Origin: Chloroflexota bacterium
Lineage (GTDB): Bacteria; Chloroflexota; Limnocylindria; Limnocylindrales; CSP1-4
Assembly: GCA_021786265.1 (NCBI GenBank)
Contig: JAJYNP010000194.1
Coordinates: 1 to 64,000 of the forward strand
Direction: 5' to 3'
Length of the DNA: 64,000 nucleotides
Below are positions 24,446 to 32,798 of the stretch, in pieces. Below the pieces are notes generated by a model that saw only the letters and a list, made by a program, of their open reading frames with translations, ran no database searches and was not told the DNA's origin. A program made the position numbers and the translations under genes. Position 1 is the first letter of the stretch, and each line of letters starts with the position of its first letter.

Positions 24446-25235
24446 CGTCTTCACGAAGACCCTGCGCGACCTCCGCTGGCCGACATTCTGGACCGCGCTG
24501 GCCCTCTTCGTCGGTGGCGGCTACTTCACCCTGCTGTATCCGACGTACGCCACCCAGTTCAAGCTGACCGAGCTCCTCGAGCGGCTCCCGCCCGCGATGA
24601 AGGCGCTGATCGGCGCCCAGGTCGCGGACGTGAGCACCGCCACCGGCTTCCTCAACATCGAGCTGTTCCCGATGATGCTGCCGGCCGTGCTGGCGGGATA
24701 CGCAATCGCCCAGGGGAGTGGGGCGACGGCGGGCGAGGAGAGCCGCGGCACCATCGACGTCCTCCTCTCGTACCCGGTGCCGCGCTGGCTCGTGGTCGCG
24801 CAGAAGTCGGCGGCGGTCGTGATCTCCGTCGCGGTGGTGGCCGCCGGATTGTGGGTCGGCGCGGTGCTCGGCGCCGCCGCCAGCAGCAGCGCGCTCGATT
24901 CGGGCCGGGTCGCCGAGGCGCTCTTCATGGCCGTTCTGCTCGCGCTCGACTTCGGCGCGGTCGCCCTGCTGCTCGCCTCGTGGAGCGGCAACCGCGGCCT
25001 CGGGATCGGCGTGAGCGTGGCCCTGCTCGTGGTCATGTACTTCGTGAACGCGCTGGCGCCGATCATCGGCGGCCTGGACTCGATCAAGCAGGTCTCGCTC
25101 TTCTTCTGGTACCTGGAGAGCAACCCGATCCGGAACGGGATCTCGATCGTCGACTCGTTCGTGCTGACGGCCGTGGCGATCCTCCTGTTCCTGGCCTCGC
25201 TGGTCGCCTTCGAACGCCGCGACCTGGCCGCCTGA
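24432..25235 (+). CDS. ABC-2 type permease
   Basis: The 267-residue product has six hydrophobic segments and the ABC-2 pattern GEESRGTIDVLLSYPVPRWL after the second helix. AGGAGG lies 7 bases before GTG 24432, which overlaps the ATPase gene by 14 bases. It forms the membrane part of the exporter; the substrate is unknown. Confidence 0.9.
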   Translation: MLLRSVFTKTLRDLRWPTFWTALALFVGGGYFTLLYPTYATQFKLTELLERLPPAMKALIGAQVADVSTATGFLNIELFPMMLPAVLAGYAIAQGSGATAGEESRGTIDVLLSYPVPRWLVVAQKSAAVVISVAVVAAGLWVGAVLGAAASSSALDSGRVAEALFMAVLLALDFGAVALLLASWSGNRGLGIGVSVALLVVMYFVNALAPIIGGLDSIKQVSLFFWYLESNPIRNGISIVDSFVLTAVAILLFLASLVAFERRDLAA

Positions 25236-25549
25236 GCGGGGCTACGCCCCCGGCGCGGCCCCCGGCGCCCCCCCGCGCGGCCCCCGGCGCCCCCCCCCGC
25301 GCGGCCCTCGGCGCCCCTCCGGCGCGCCGGAACCGCCACCGTCCCGCAACCCAGCCTCAACGCCGTCTCCCTTTGCGCCGGCGGAGACCGCCCATAAGGT
25401 GCGGCCGTGGGGGACGGCCGGGTCTCCGCCGGGGCCGGTCGCACTCCAGGCGGGGTCGCTCGCGCTCCCGCCGACACGGCGACATCCGTCGCCATCGCCG
25501 ACGCCGGTCACCACGGGCCGGCGTCCACGACGACGAAGGGAGCAACCGC
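25236..25549. other. C-rich repeat and leader region upstream of the permease gene
   Basis: It begins with a small hairpin (GGGGC-TAC-GCCCC, 25238-25250) after the ABC operon, then about 80 bases of imperfect GGCGCCCCC-type repeats (25250-25330) on one strand. Between 25370 and 25400 lies a GTCTCC/GGAGAC dyad and CCATAAGGT, possibly the promoter of the downstream permease. No gene seen. Confidence 0.45.
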
Positions 25550-27109
25550 ATGGCCGCCACCTCGCCGGATGGAATGAAGCGGACACTCAGCCTCACGGGC
25601 CTGACGATCAACGCCATGGCGCTGATCGCGCCCGGCGCGTTCCTGTGGACCACGTTCCAGTCGCAGGCGCTGCAGGCCAACGGCGGCCAGACCACCGCCT
25701 TCGACATGGTCCCCGGCTTGCTCTTCGCGCTGATCCTGGCGTTCCTCACCGCCTGGTCGTACTCGGAGCTGTCGGACCTCTACCCCAACGCCGGGGCGGG
25801 CTCGTCGTACTACTTCGCCGAGGCGGCCTTCCTGGAGCGCGAGGAAGCGTTCCACTACAAGTTCGCCCGCCTCGCCAAGTTCGTGGTCGGGTGGATCTCG
25901 CACCTCTACTACTGGATCTACCCCGGGATCATGGTGGCGTTCACCGGCACGCTCGCCGTCTATATCCTGGGCCTGTTCGGCATCACGCTGTCGACGCCGC
26001 TCGAGATCGCCGCCGCGGTCCTCTTCGCGATCGTCACCGGGCTCATCGCCTTCCGCGGCATCGCCGGGTCGACCATGACCGCGATCGTCATCAACGTCAT
26101 CCAGCTCACGGCCCTGGTCGCGTTCAGCGTGCTGGCCATCGCGTTCCGGCTCACCCACCCGGAGCTCGCATACGCGCAGCACGATGTCGCGGCCGTCGTG
26201 CTGCCGCACAACATGATGAACGTGCTCTTCCAGGGGACCATCGCGATCCTGCTGCTGGTCGGTTTCGAGTCCGTCACCGCGCTCGGCGCCGAGGCGGTCA
26301 ACCCGAAGCGCGACATCCGCCGGGCGGTGCTGCTCTCGCTGGCGATCCAGGGCGGGTTCGCGTACATCCTGGAGTACGTCTCGGCCAACTTCTTCGTGAA
26401 CTCGGCGGTCACCGCCCAGGTCACCGACGCGACCGGCAAGGTCTCCACGGTCAGCGGGTATGCGGCCGCGGCGGCGTCCGGCGCGCCCGTCGGCGACATG
26501 GTCCGGCTCATCGGCGACCAGATGCTGGGCGGGACCGGCCTGGCTCTCGCGCTCGTCCTGGCGGCGACCGTGCTGGTGGCGCTCGTCGGGACCACCCTTG
26601 CCTGCCTGAACACCGGCGTGCGCATCACCTACGTGATGGGGCGCGACCGGGAAGTCCCGGGCATCCTGGGCCTGCTCCACGGCCGTTACGCCACGCCCCA
26701 CTACGGGATCCTCGCGCTGGCCGCGATCTCTGCCCTGCTGGGCGCGTACGGCGTGCTCAGCGCCGACAACCTGCTCCAGATCATCCTCGCCTCGAACGCC
26801 GGCACGTTCCTGGTGTACGGCATGACCAACGCGATCGTGGTGGTCGCCTTCTGGCACCGCGCGGAACGCAGCCTGGTCAAGCACGTCGTCGTCCCGGGGC
26901 TCGGCCTGCTGGCCAATCTCGCGATGCTCGGCGCCGTCGTCTTCCTCAGCCTCGCCTCGGGCGGCTCGACCCAGACCGACACGCTGATCGCGCTCGGGAT
27001 CGTGGTCGCCTGGATCGCCGCGGGCGCCGCCTGGCTCTTCGCCAACTCGCGCGTCAGCAAGCGCGCGCTGCTGGTCACCGCGGTCGCCGACCGGGGGGTC
27101 GGCGCATAG
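25550..27109 (+). CDS. APC-superfamily amino acid permease
   Basis: The 519-residue product has 12 predicted membrane helices and the APC N-terminal pattern (LSLTGLTINAMALIAPGAFLW, then AWSYSELSDLYPNAGAGSSYYF). Central conserved motifs include VGFESVTALGAEAVNPKRDIRRAV and VGTTLACLNTGVRITYVMGRD. It imports or exchanges amino acids or amines; specificity cannot be read. GGGAG lies just upstream of ATG 25550. Confidence 0.92.
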   Translation: MAATSPDGMKRTLSLTGLTINAMALIAPGAFLWTTFQSQALQANGGQTTAFDMVPGLLFALILAFLTAWSYSELSDLYPNAGAGSSYYFAEAAFLEREEAFHYKFARLAKFVVGWISHLYYWIYPGIMVAFTGTLAVYILGLFGITLSTPLEIAAAVLFAIVTGLIAFRGIAGSTMTAIVINVIQLTALVAFSVLAIAFRLTHPELAYAQHDVAAVVLPHNMMNVLFQGTIAILLLVGFESVTALGAEAVNPKRDIRRAVLLSLAIQGGFAYILEYVSANFFVNSAVTAQVTDATGKVSTVSGYAAAAASGAPVGDMVRLIGDQMLGGTGLALALVLAATVLVALVGTTLACLNTGVRITYVMGRDREVPGILGLLHGRYATPHYGILALAAISALLGAYGVLSADNLLQIILASNAGTFLVYGMTNAIVVVAFWHRAERSLVKHVVVPGLGLLANLAMLGAVVFLSLASGGSTQTDTLIALGIVVAWIAAGAAWLFANSRVSKRALLVTAVADRGVGA

Positions 27110-27162
27110 ACGGCCGGCGCGCAGGCGCCACGACGCCCGTCGCCCGCGAAGCGCGATAGCGG

Positions 27163-28104
27163 ATGGACCCACCGGCAACGGAAGCCGACGGCCGGATCAT
27201 CCACGTCGGCCCGTGGCCCGATCAGCCGCAGTCCCCCGATGCGGTCCGCGTGGAACTGGCCGGTCTGTCCGTCACCGGCCCCGTCCGGAGCCGCAACGAA
27301 GACCACCTCGGCTGGGCGATCCCCGGCGACCGGGTCTGGCTGCCCGCCAGACAGGGCGACGAGATCGTGCCGTCCGCGGAGCTTGCGGGACCGATCGTGG
27401 TGGCTGCCGTGGCGGACGGGCTCGGGGGCCACGCTCATGGTGACCTGGCGAGCCGCTTCGCGATCACGACGCTCCTCGAGCGGCTGGCCCCGCCGGGTGT
27501 GCTCCGCAGGTTGCCGGACACCCTCCGCGACACCTACCAGGAAGTGAACGCCCGGCTGCTCTCGGGCGAGATCGGCGGGGAGGGGGTCGGGACGCGCCGG
27601 CTTGGCGCCCAGACGACGCTGACGGCCGTGACCGTCACCGCCGGGTCCGCCTGGGTGTCGCACGTCGGCGACTGCCGGGTGTTCCGGCTGCGCGACCAGG
27701 CGCTCGAGCTGCTGACCACCGATCACTCGCAGGCGATGGAGCTGCTGCGGATGCGCCTCATCCGGCCGGAGCAGGCGGCGACCCACCCCGGCCGGCACCT
27801 GCTCACGCGCTCCCTGGGGGGCGACATCTCGCTCCGCGTCGACGTCCGCTCCGGGGAGGTCCGCGAGGGCGACGCGTACCTGCTCTGCTCGGATGGCGCG
27901 TGGAGTGGGCTCTCGTCGGACGACATCATCGGCGCGCTCGAGGGGGATCTCGAGGCGGGGGTCCGCGAGCTGGTGGATCGTTCGATCGCGCGGGGCGGCG
28001 ACGATAATGCCAGCGTGATCGCGCTGCGCGTGCTGCGGGTGGGCGAGTCGGCGGATGCCTCGTCTGGGCGCCGTGCCCTGTGGCGCCGCGTACTCGGTGC
28101 ATGA
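27163..28104 (+). CDS. PP2C-family Ser/Thr protein phosphatase
   Basis: Metal-dependent phosphatase, 313 residues. The PPM motifs are in order: RSRNEDHLGW, VADGLGGHAHGD, TTLTAVTVTAGSAWVSHVGDCRVF, LLCSDGAWSGLS and GGDDNASVIAL, containing the metal-binding aspartates. A 15-residue insert after the first motif is unusual. It is followed 61 bases later by a Ser/Thr kinase, the classical antagonistic pair. Confidence 0.94.
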   Translation: MDPPATEADGRIIHVGPWPDQPQSPDAVRVELAGLSVTGPVRSRNEDHLGWAIPGDRVWLPARQGDEIVPSAELAGPIVVAAVADGLGGHAHGDLASRFAITTLLERLAPPGVLRRLPDTLRDTYQEVNARLLSGEIGGEGVGTRRLGAQTTLTAVTVTAGSAWVSHVGDCRVFRLRDQALELLTTDHSQAMELLRMRLIRPEQAATHPGRHLLTRSLGGDISLRVDVRSGEVREGDAYLLCSDGAWSGLSSDDIIGALEGDLEAGVRELVDRSIARGGDDNASVIALRVLRVGESADASSGRRALWRRVLGA

Positions 28105-28165
28105 TGGTCATCCCGGGGCGGGCCACCGTCTGCGGCGCGACACCGGGTGTCGACGGGACGGTCGC

Positions 28166-29152
28166 ATGACCGCCGCCGAGCTGAAGCCCGGCGAAACGCT
28201 CGATCGGTTCCGGGTCGTGGAGGCGATCGGGCACGGCGCGTTCAGCGACGTGTACCTGGCGACCGACGAGCACGGCCGCCGCGTGGTGCTGAAGTGCCCC
28301 CACGAGGCGCTGCTGGGGGACGTCTCCGCGTTCGACCGCTTCCGGCGCGAGCTCGAGATCGTCAAGCGGCTCGACCACCCCGGCATCCAGCGCTCGTACG
28401 ACCTGGGCGAGGACCGGAGCCGCCCGTACCTGGTGATGGAGTACGTGGAAGGCGAGACCCTCCGCGCGCGCCTGCGGCGGCTGGGGCGGCTGCCGATCAC
28501 CGAGGCCGTCGACGTGGTGGAACAGCTCGCACGCGCGATGGCGTCAGCGCACGGGCAGGGCATCTATCACCGCGACCTGAAGCCGGAGAACGTGCTGGTG
28601 ACCCCGGAAGGCCGGGTGGTCGTCACGGACTTCGGGATCGCGCTCATGACCGGCGCCCGCCGGCTGACGTGGCGCTGGCTCACCTCGACGATCGGGACGC
28701 CGGACTACATGGCGCCGGAGCAGGTCCAGGGCAAGCGGGGCGACGCGCGTACAGACGTCTACGCGCTCGGCGTGATGCTGTTCGAGGTGCTCGCCGGCCG
28801 CGTGCCCTGGGAAGGTGACAACCCGCTGGCCGTGATGAGCCAGCATGTCAACGCGCCGGTGCCGTCGCTGCGCGACATCGACCCGGCGATCCCGCCCCCG
28901 CTCGAGGCGATCGTCCGGAAGTGCCTGCGGAAGGACCCGGATGAGCGGTACGAGGACGCCGGCGCGCTGCTGCGCGACCTGGAATCGTGGCAGGACCTGG
29001 ACCTCTCGGGGTTCGTCTTCGGAGAGGAGGCGCCGGTGCGCCTCGAGTCGCGGCGCGGGCTGTGGCTGCTGGTCGCGGGGATCAGCCTGGGGTTCCTGGC
29101 CGCCTGCGCGCTGTTCGTGGTGGTGGTCTACCTGTTGCAGCACGCGGGCTGA
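28166..29152 (+). CDS. Transmembrane Ser/Thr protein kinase (PknB-like)
   Basis: The 328-residue product is a full Hanks-type kinase: glycine loop GHGAFSDVY, ATP lysine in VVLKCP, catalytic loop YHRDLKPENVL, DFG in VTDFGIAL, MAPEQ and DVYALGVMLFEV. A single membrane helix (LWLLVAGISLGFLAACALFVVVVYLL) ends the protein and there is no extracellular sensor domain, unlike PknB. Likely works with the upstream PP2C phosphatase; targets unknown. Confidence 0.95.
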   Translation: MTAAELKPGETLDRFRVVEAIGHGAFSDVYLATDEHGRRVVLKCPHEALLGDVSAFDRFRRELEIVKRLDHPGIQRSYDLGEDRSRPYLVMEYVEGETLRARLRRLGRLPITEAVDVVEQLARAMASAHGQGIYHRDLKPENVLVTPEGRVVVTDFGIALMTGARRLTWRWLTSTIGTPDYMAPEQVQGKRGDARTDVYALGVMLFEVLAGRVPWEGDNPLAVMSQHVNAPVPSLRDIDPAIPPPLEAIVRKCLRKDPDERYEDAGALLRDLESWQDLDLSGFVFGEEAPVRLESRRGLWLLVAGISLGFLAACALFVVVVYLLQHAG

Positions 29153-29219
29153 GCACAGTCCACCGGCGCCACGGCGCCGGTCCCGGCGCACTCGACTGAC
29201 AGCCGCCCGGACCTCGGTC

Positions 29220-29310
29220 GGCATCGCCGCGCGCCCGGGGCGTCCGGGGATGCCGGCGAGCGTGCGCCCGCCCTGAAGATGGCATCGCCGCGCGCCCGGG
29301 GCGTCCGGGG
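29220..29310. repeat. 30-bp direct repeat after the kinase gene
   Basis: Two perfect 30-bp copies at 29220-29249 and 29281-29310, period 61, beginning GGCATCGCCGCGCGCCCGGG. They fill the gap between the kinase and the convergent deacetylase gene. Confidence 0.65.
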
Positions 29311-29371
29311 CATCTGAGTCGCCTCCTTCGCCGGGCCCACCGTCGGCTGGGAGCCGGCGCAGCGGCGGTCG

Positions 29372-30289
29372 CTACGTCTCGCGCAGTCCCGCGAACAGGT
29401 CGTCCTCGGGGATCCGCACAGGCGCGACCCTCGACTCGCGCAGCGTGAACTCCTCCGCGGGAGCGATCCGTTGCCAGTCCTCGGGGCCCAGGGCCAGGAA
29501 CGGGTTGTCGTTCGCGATCTGCGTCACGTGCTCCGCGAGGGCCGCGTGTTTCGCCGCCAGGAAGTCCACCACGTCGACCCGGGTGGTCTTCGGGCCCACC
29601 GCGTCGGCCATCCGGGCCACCCATTCCTCGCGTTCCCGCCGCTGATCCTCGGTCTCGTCGGGCCTGGCGGACCACCACGGCGTGATCCCTCGCTCCTCGA
29701 GGAGCCGGCTCATCTCCTCGCGCCCCTCGATGTCCAGCACGCTCTCGTACAGCTTGAGGGGCTGCCAGGGCTCGACGGCGTCCTGCCCCTCCAGCTGCTC
29801 CGGGTACCGGTTCGGGTCGCCGGCCCGCGCGAAGGCGGCCTTGGCGATCAGCGCGGCGCGGATGTGATCGGGATGCCCGTACCCGCCGAAGTCGTTGTAG
29901 CCGACCATCACGTGCGGCCGTTCCTGCCGGACCACGCGCACCAGCCGGCCGATCGCCTCGTCCGGGTCGGCCTGCCAGAACGCGCGCGGGTCGTCGTTCT
30001 CGGGGGTGCCCATCATGCCCGAGTCCCGGTAGCCCAGCCAGTGCTGCTCGATCGTCCCCAGGCACGCGAGCGCGCGCACGAGCTCGAGCTGGCGGATCTC
30101 GCCCAGGCGCGCGTGGTTCTCGGGCGTGTCGAGCTCGGGAACGACGATCTCGCCGTTCTCACCGTAGGTGGACGTCACGCAGACGACCCGGATGCCTTCG
30201 GCGGCATACTTCGCCATGATCCCGCCGGTCGTGATCGTCTCGTCGTCGGGGTGGGCGTGGACCGTCATGAGGGCGAGGCGTCCGATCAT
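29372..30289 (-). CDS. PIG-L/LmbE-family deacetylase, Mca-like
   Basis: Zinc-dependent N-acetyl-sugar deacetylase or mycothiol-S-conjugate amidase-like enzyme. The 305-residue product has the zinc motif HAHPDDE at residues 11-17 and the second site GYGHPDHIRA; the total length and the EEWVARM region resemble Mca rather than short LmbE proteins. Whether this organism makes mycothiol is unknown. I chose ATG 30289 over ATG 30298 because TACCAT, a -10-like hexamer, covers the upstream ATG and ends 7 bases before 30289, the spacing seen at other leaderless genes here. Confidence 0.88.
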   Translation of the reverse strand: MIGRLALMTVHAHPDDETITTGGIMAKYAAEGIRVVCVTSTYGENGEIVVPELDTPENHARLGEIRQLELVRALACLGTIEQHWLGYRDSGMMGTPENDDPRAFWQADPDEAIGRLVRVVRQERPHVMVGYNDFGGYGHPDHIRAALIAKAAFARAGDPNRYPEQLEGQDAVEPWQPLKLYESVLDIEGREEMSRLLEERGITPWWSARPDETEDQRREREEWVARMADAVGPKTTRVDVVDFLAAKHAALAEHVTQIANDNPFLALGPEDWQRIAPAEEFTLRESRVAPVRIPEDDLFAGLRET

Positions 30290-30296
30290 GGCACGC

Positions 30297-30302
30297 ATGG
30301 TA
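30297..30302 (-). promoter_or_regulatory. -10 element for the PIG-L gene
   Basis: Minus-strand TACCAT, 7 bases before ATG 30289. It includes the alternative ATG 30298, arguing against that start. Confidence 0.4.
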
Positions 30303-30524
30303 TCTGCGAACGCCTGCTGCGGCCCGCGCGCCTGCGCCTGATCGGGCGAGGGCGAGGCCCTCTCCGCGCAGCCACGTCTGCGCCCTGTGCGCCTGCGCCC
30401 TGCGCGCCTGCGCCCGATCGACCGCTCCAGGTCACCGACGCTTCAGCACGGCCGCGAATGCCTCCCGCGACGCATGCCTCCCGCGACACCCGCCTCCCGC
30501 GCCATCGCCTCGCCCGTCCGTCCC

Positions 30525-30576
30525 GCGCCGGTCCCCACGCGCCGGTCCCCACGCGCCGGTCCCCACGCGCCGGTCC
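30525..30576. repeat. 14-bp tandem repeat (3.7 copies)
   Basis: Unit GCGCCGGTCCCCAC repeated three times perfectly from 30525 to 30566, with a partial fourth copy. Confidence 0.75.
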
Positions 30577-30596
30577 TGCTCGTCGCGGTGCAGGTA

Positions 30597-30792
30597 CTCC
30601 ACGATCAGTGAACAAGCGACCGGGACTGCGGGCCGGCGGTGCCGAGGCTCACGGGACCGCCGGTGGTTTGGCTCGGGCCCGTTCGGACCCGTGGGCTCGC
30701 GGTCGGCCTCGGCGTCGACGATCGGCCGTCGAGGTGGTGTTGTGGCGCCGGCAACAGCGGAGCGAGCCCGATGCTGTTCACTGATCGTCGAG
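30597..30792. repeat. Inverted repeat pair bounding about 195 bases (possible MITE)
   Basis: ACGATCAGTGAACA at 30601-30614 and its exact reverse complement TGTTCACTGATCGT at 30775-30788; the match extends outward to about 20 bases with two mismatches (T-CTC). The ends point at each other like terminal inverted repeats of a small non-autonomous element. I see no target-site duplication and no transposase. Confidence 0.4.
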
Positions 30793-31098
30793 AAGAGCCC
30801 CTCGGGGCGCGGCCCTGCTGTCAGCGGCCATGGACCGTCCGCCGGACCTCCCGAAGAGCCCTCATGCGCGCGGCCCTGCTGTCCCCGTCGGAACTCCACG
30901 TGCGTCAAGCTCGATCGGAAGATCGCGCACTGCATCCGGCCGGGTGGCACGCGTGCGGAGCGCGTCGTCGGCGGGTCCCGTCGAGCCGCTCAGGCCGCTC
31001 TCTGGGTGGCGTGTTGAGCGCCTCGTCCTGAGCCTGCCCGCCCGGCACGCCTCCCTGTGGTCCAGCCCGTCCGCGTACGATCAACACGCCGACGCTGC

Positions 31099-32661
31099 AT
31101 GGAGGAGAAGGTGGAGCCAGGCGCAGCACAAGGAAGCCGAGATCGCGCAAGGGCGTCCGGCGACGCTCCCGACTTGAACGCAGCGTCTCTGGGTCCCACA
31201 CGGCCGCCGTCTCAGCCCCACGAGCCGCCGTCTCGGCCCCACGAGCCCCCGCCTCCACCATCGCCCGCGGCCCCACCGTCGCCGCTACGCGGCCCCCTTG
31301 CCGGGATCCGCGTCTGCGATCTCTCGACCGTCCTCGCCGGCCCCTACTGCACCATGCTCCTCGCCGACCTGGGGGCCGACGTGCTCAAGGTCGAGCCGCC
31401 CGAGGGCGACGGCACGCGACGGTGGGGTCCGCCGTGGGCCGGCGCGCCGGAGCCGGGGGTCTCCTACCCGTCGGACGATCCGCGGGCGGAGTCCGGATAC
31501 CGTGGCGAGGCCGCCTACTACCTGGCTGTCAATCGGAACAAGCGCGGGATCCGGCTCGACCTCAAGACCGAGGTCGGTCGCGAGGCGCTCCGCCGGCTCC
31601 TCGCCCGCAGCGACGTGCTGGTCGAGAACTACCGCGTCGACGGCCTGGCGCGACTCGGGTTCCCGGACGCGGAGCTGGAGCGGCTCAACCCCGGACTGGT
31701 GCACCTCGCGATCAGCGGGTTCGGGCCCGACGGCCCGTACGCGGAACGGCCGGGCTACGACTTCATCGTGCAGGCCATGGCGGGGCTCATGTCGATCACG
31801 GGTGCGCCCGACGAGGAGGGCGGTGAGCCCACCAAGGTGGGAGTCGCCGTCGTCGACCTGGCGACCGGGATGCTGGGCGCGGTCGCGGTGCTGGCGGCCC
31901 TGCTGGGGCGCGAGCGGGCAGGATCGCCAGCCGCGGGGCGCGAGCGGGCAGGATCGCCAGCCGCGGGGCGCGAGCGGGCAGGATCGCCAGCCGCCGACCC
32001 CTCGCGGGCGGCGTCCAGCCCGGGCCGGGGCGCCGGCCAGCGCATCGACATCAGCCTCTTCGAGTCGACCATCGCGTGGCTCGCCAACCAGGCGAGCAAC
32101 TTCCTGGTCGGCGGCACCGTGCCGGGCCGCCTCGGGAACCGGCATCCGAACATCACGCCCTACGAGACGTTCCACACCGCGGACGGGTCCATCGCGATCG
32201 CGGTGGGCAGCGACCGGCAATGGCCGCGCTTCTGCGAGGCGGTTGACCTGCCCGACCTGGCGGACGACCCTCGCTTTGCCACCAATGGCTCACGGGTCGA
32301 GCACCGCGCCGAGCTGCGCTCGATCCTGGGCGCCCGGTTTGCCGCGCGCCCATCGGCCGAGTGGATCGAACTCCTGCTCGCGGCGGAGGTCCCCAGCGGC
32401 CCCATCAACGACCTCGCGGCCGTGTTCTCGGATCCGCAGACGCAGGCCCGCCGGATGGTCGAAACGGTCGCCCACCCCACGATCGGCGCGCTGCGCACCA
32501 CCGGCATCCCGTTCAAGCTGTCAGCCACGCCGGGCAGCCTGCGCACGCCGCCGCCGCTCCTGGGCCAGCACACGGACGTGGTACTGGGGGAACTCGGGTT
32601 CGGGCCGGACGAGATCGCACGGCTGCGGGCCGACGGCGCGACCCGAGCCCGGGTGGGCTAG
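31099..32661 (+). CDS. Family III CoA-transferase (CaiB/BaiF), with internal 10-residue repeats
   Basis: Transfers CoA between carboxylic acids. The enzyme core starts near residue 65 (LAGIRVCDLSTVLAGPYCTMLLADLGADVLKVE) and continues with AVNRNKRGIRLDLK, ENYRVDGLARLG, ISGFGPDGPYAERPGYDFIVQAMAGLMS and the catalytic aspartate region TKVGVAVVDLATGM. An insert follows: three perfect copies of a 30-bp unit giving ERAGSPAAGR, in a surface loop before QRIDISLFESTIAWLA. The first 60 residues are a Pro-rich extension. The start is uncertain: GGAGGAG overlaps ATG 31099 and would better serve GTG 31111. Substrate unknown. Confidence 0.88.
   Translation: MEEKVEPGAAQGSRDRARASGDAPDLNAASLGPTRPPSQPHEPPSRPHEPPPPPSPAAPPSPLRGPLAGIRVCDLSTVLAGPYCTMLLADLGADVLKVEPPEGDGTRRWGPPWAGAPEPGVSYPSDDPRAESGYRGEAAYYLAVNRNKRGIRLDLKTEVGREALRRLLARSDVLVENYRVDGLARLGFPDAELERLNPGLVHLAISGFGPDGPYAERPGYDFIVQAMAGLMSITGAPDEEGGEPTKVGVAVVDLATGMLGAVAVLAALLGRERAGSPAAGRERAGSPAAGRERAGSPAADPSRAASSPGRGAGQRIDISLFESTIAWLANQASNFLVGGTVPGRLGNRHPNITPYETFHTADGSIAIAVGSDRQWPRFCEAVDLPDLADDPRFATNGSRVEHRAELRSILGARFAARPSAEWIELLLAAEVPSGPINDLAAVFSDPQTQARRMVETVAHPTIGALRTTGIPFKLSATPGSLRTPPPLLGQHTDVVLGELGFGPDEIARLRADGATRARVG
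31905..31994 (+). repeat. Coding minisatellite, 3 x 30 bp, inside the CoA-transferase gene
   Basis: Three identical 30-bp units starting GGGGCGCGAGCGGGCAGGAT, in frame, encoding ERAGSPAAGR three times. The perfect identity shows a recent expansion. Confidence 0.9.
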
Positions 32662-32798
32662 CCCGGGCCGACGGCGCGACCCGAGCCCGGGTGACCTGAG
32701 CCCGGGTCGGCTGACGGCGCGCCGGGAAGCGCATCCGATCGGTCCACGGTCGCACTGCTAGACTCGGCCGCGATTGACGATCGCGGGAGGAGGCACAG

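Larger units (their letters stand above)
30303..31098. other. 800-base gap with repeats and no gene
   Basis: All long frames here are arginine/proline noise. The region holds the 14-bp tandem repeat and the inverted repeat listed separately, plus an imperfect 30-base direct repeat (GAAGAGCCC...GCGGCCCTGCTGTC at 30792-30822 and 30853-30882). It has the look of decayed mobile or repetitive DNA. Confidence 0.45.

Noticed and set aside
23537..25235. Two-component-linked bacitracin-type resistance module
   Set aside because: The regulator upstream lacks the phosphorylation site and there is no histidine kinase, so the classical BceRS-AB layout does not apply.
25508..27178. Minus-strand 556-codon frame opposite the amino acid permease
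   Set aside because: Asp/Arg/Gly-rich antisense noise; the permease frame has 12 helices and APC motifs.
30432..30950. Minus-strand 172-codon gene in the gap before the CoA-transferase
   Set aside because: It reads through the inverted repeats, has no ribosome site or recognisable domain, and is Arg/Pro-rich like chance frames.
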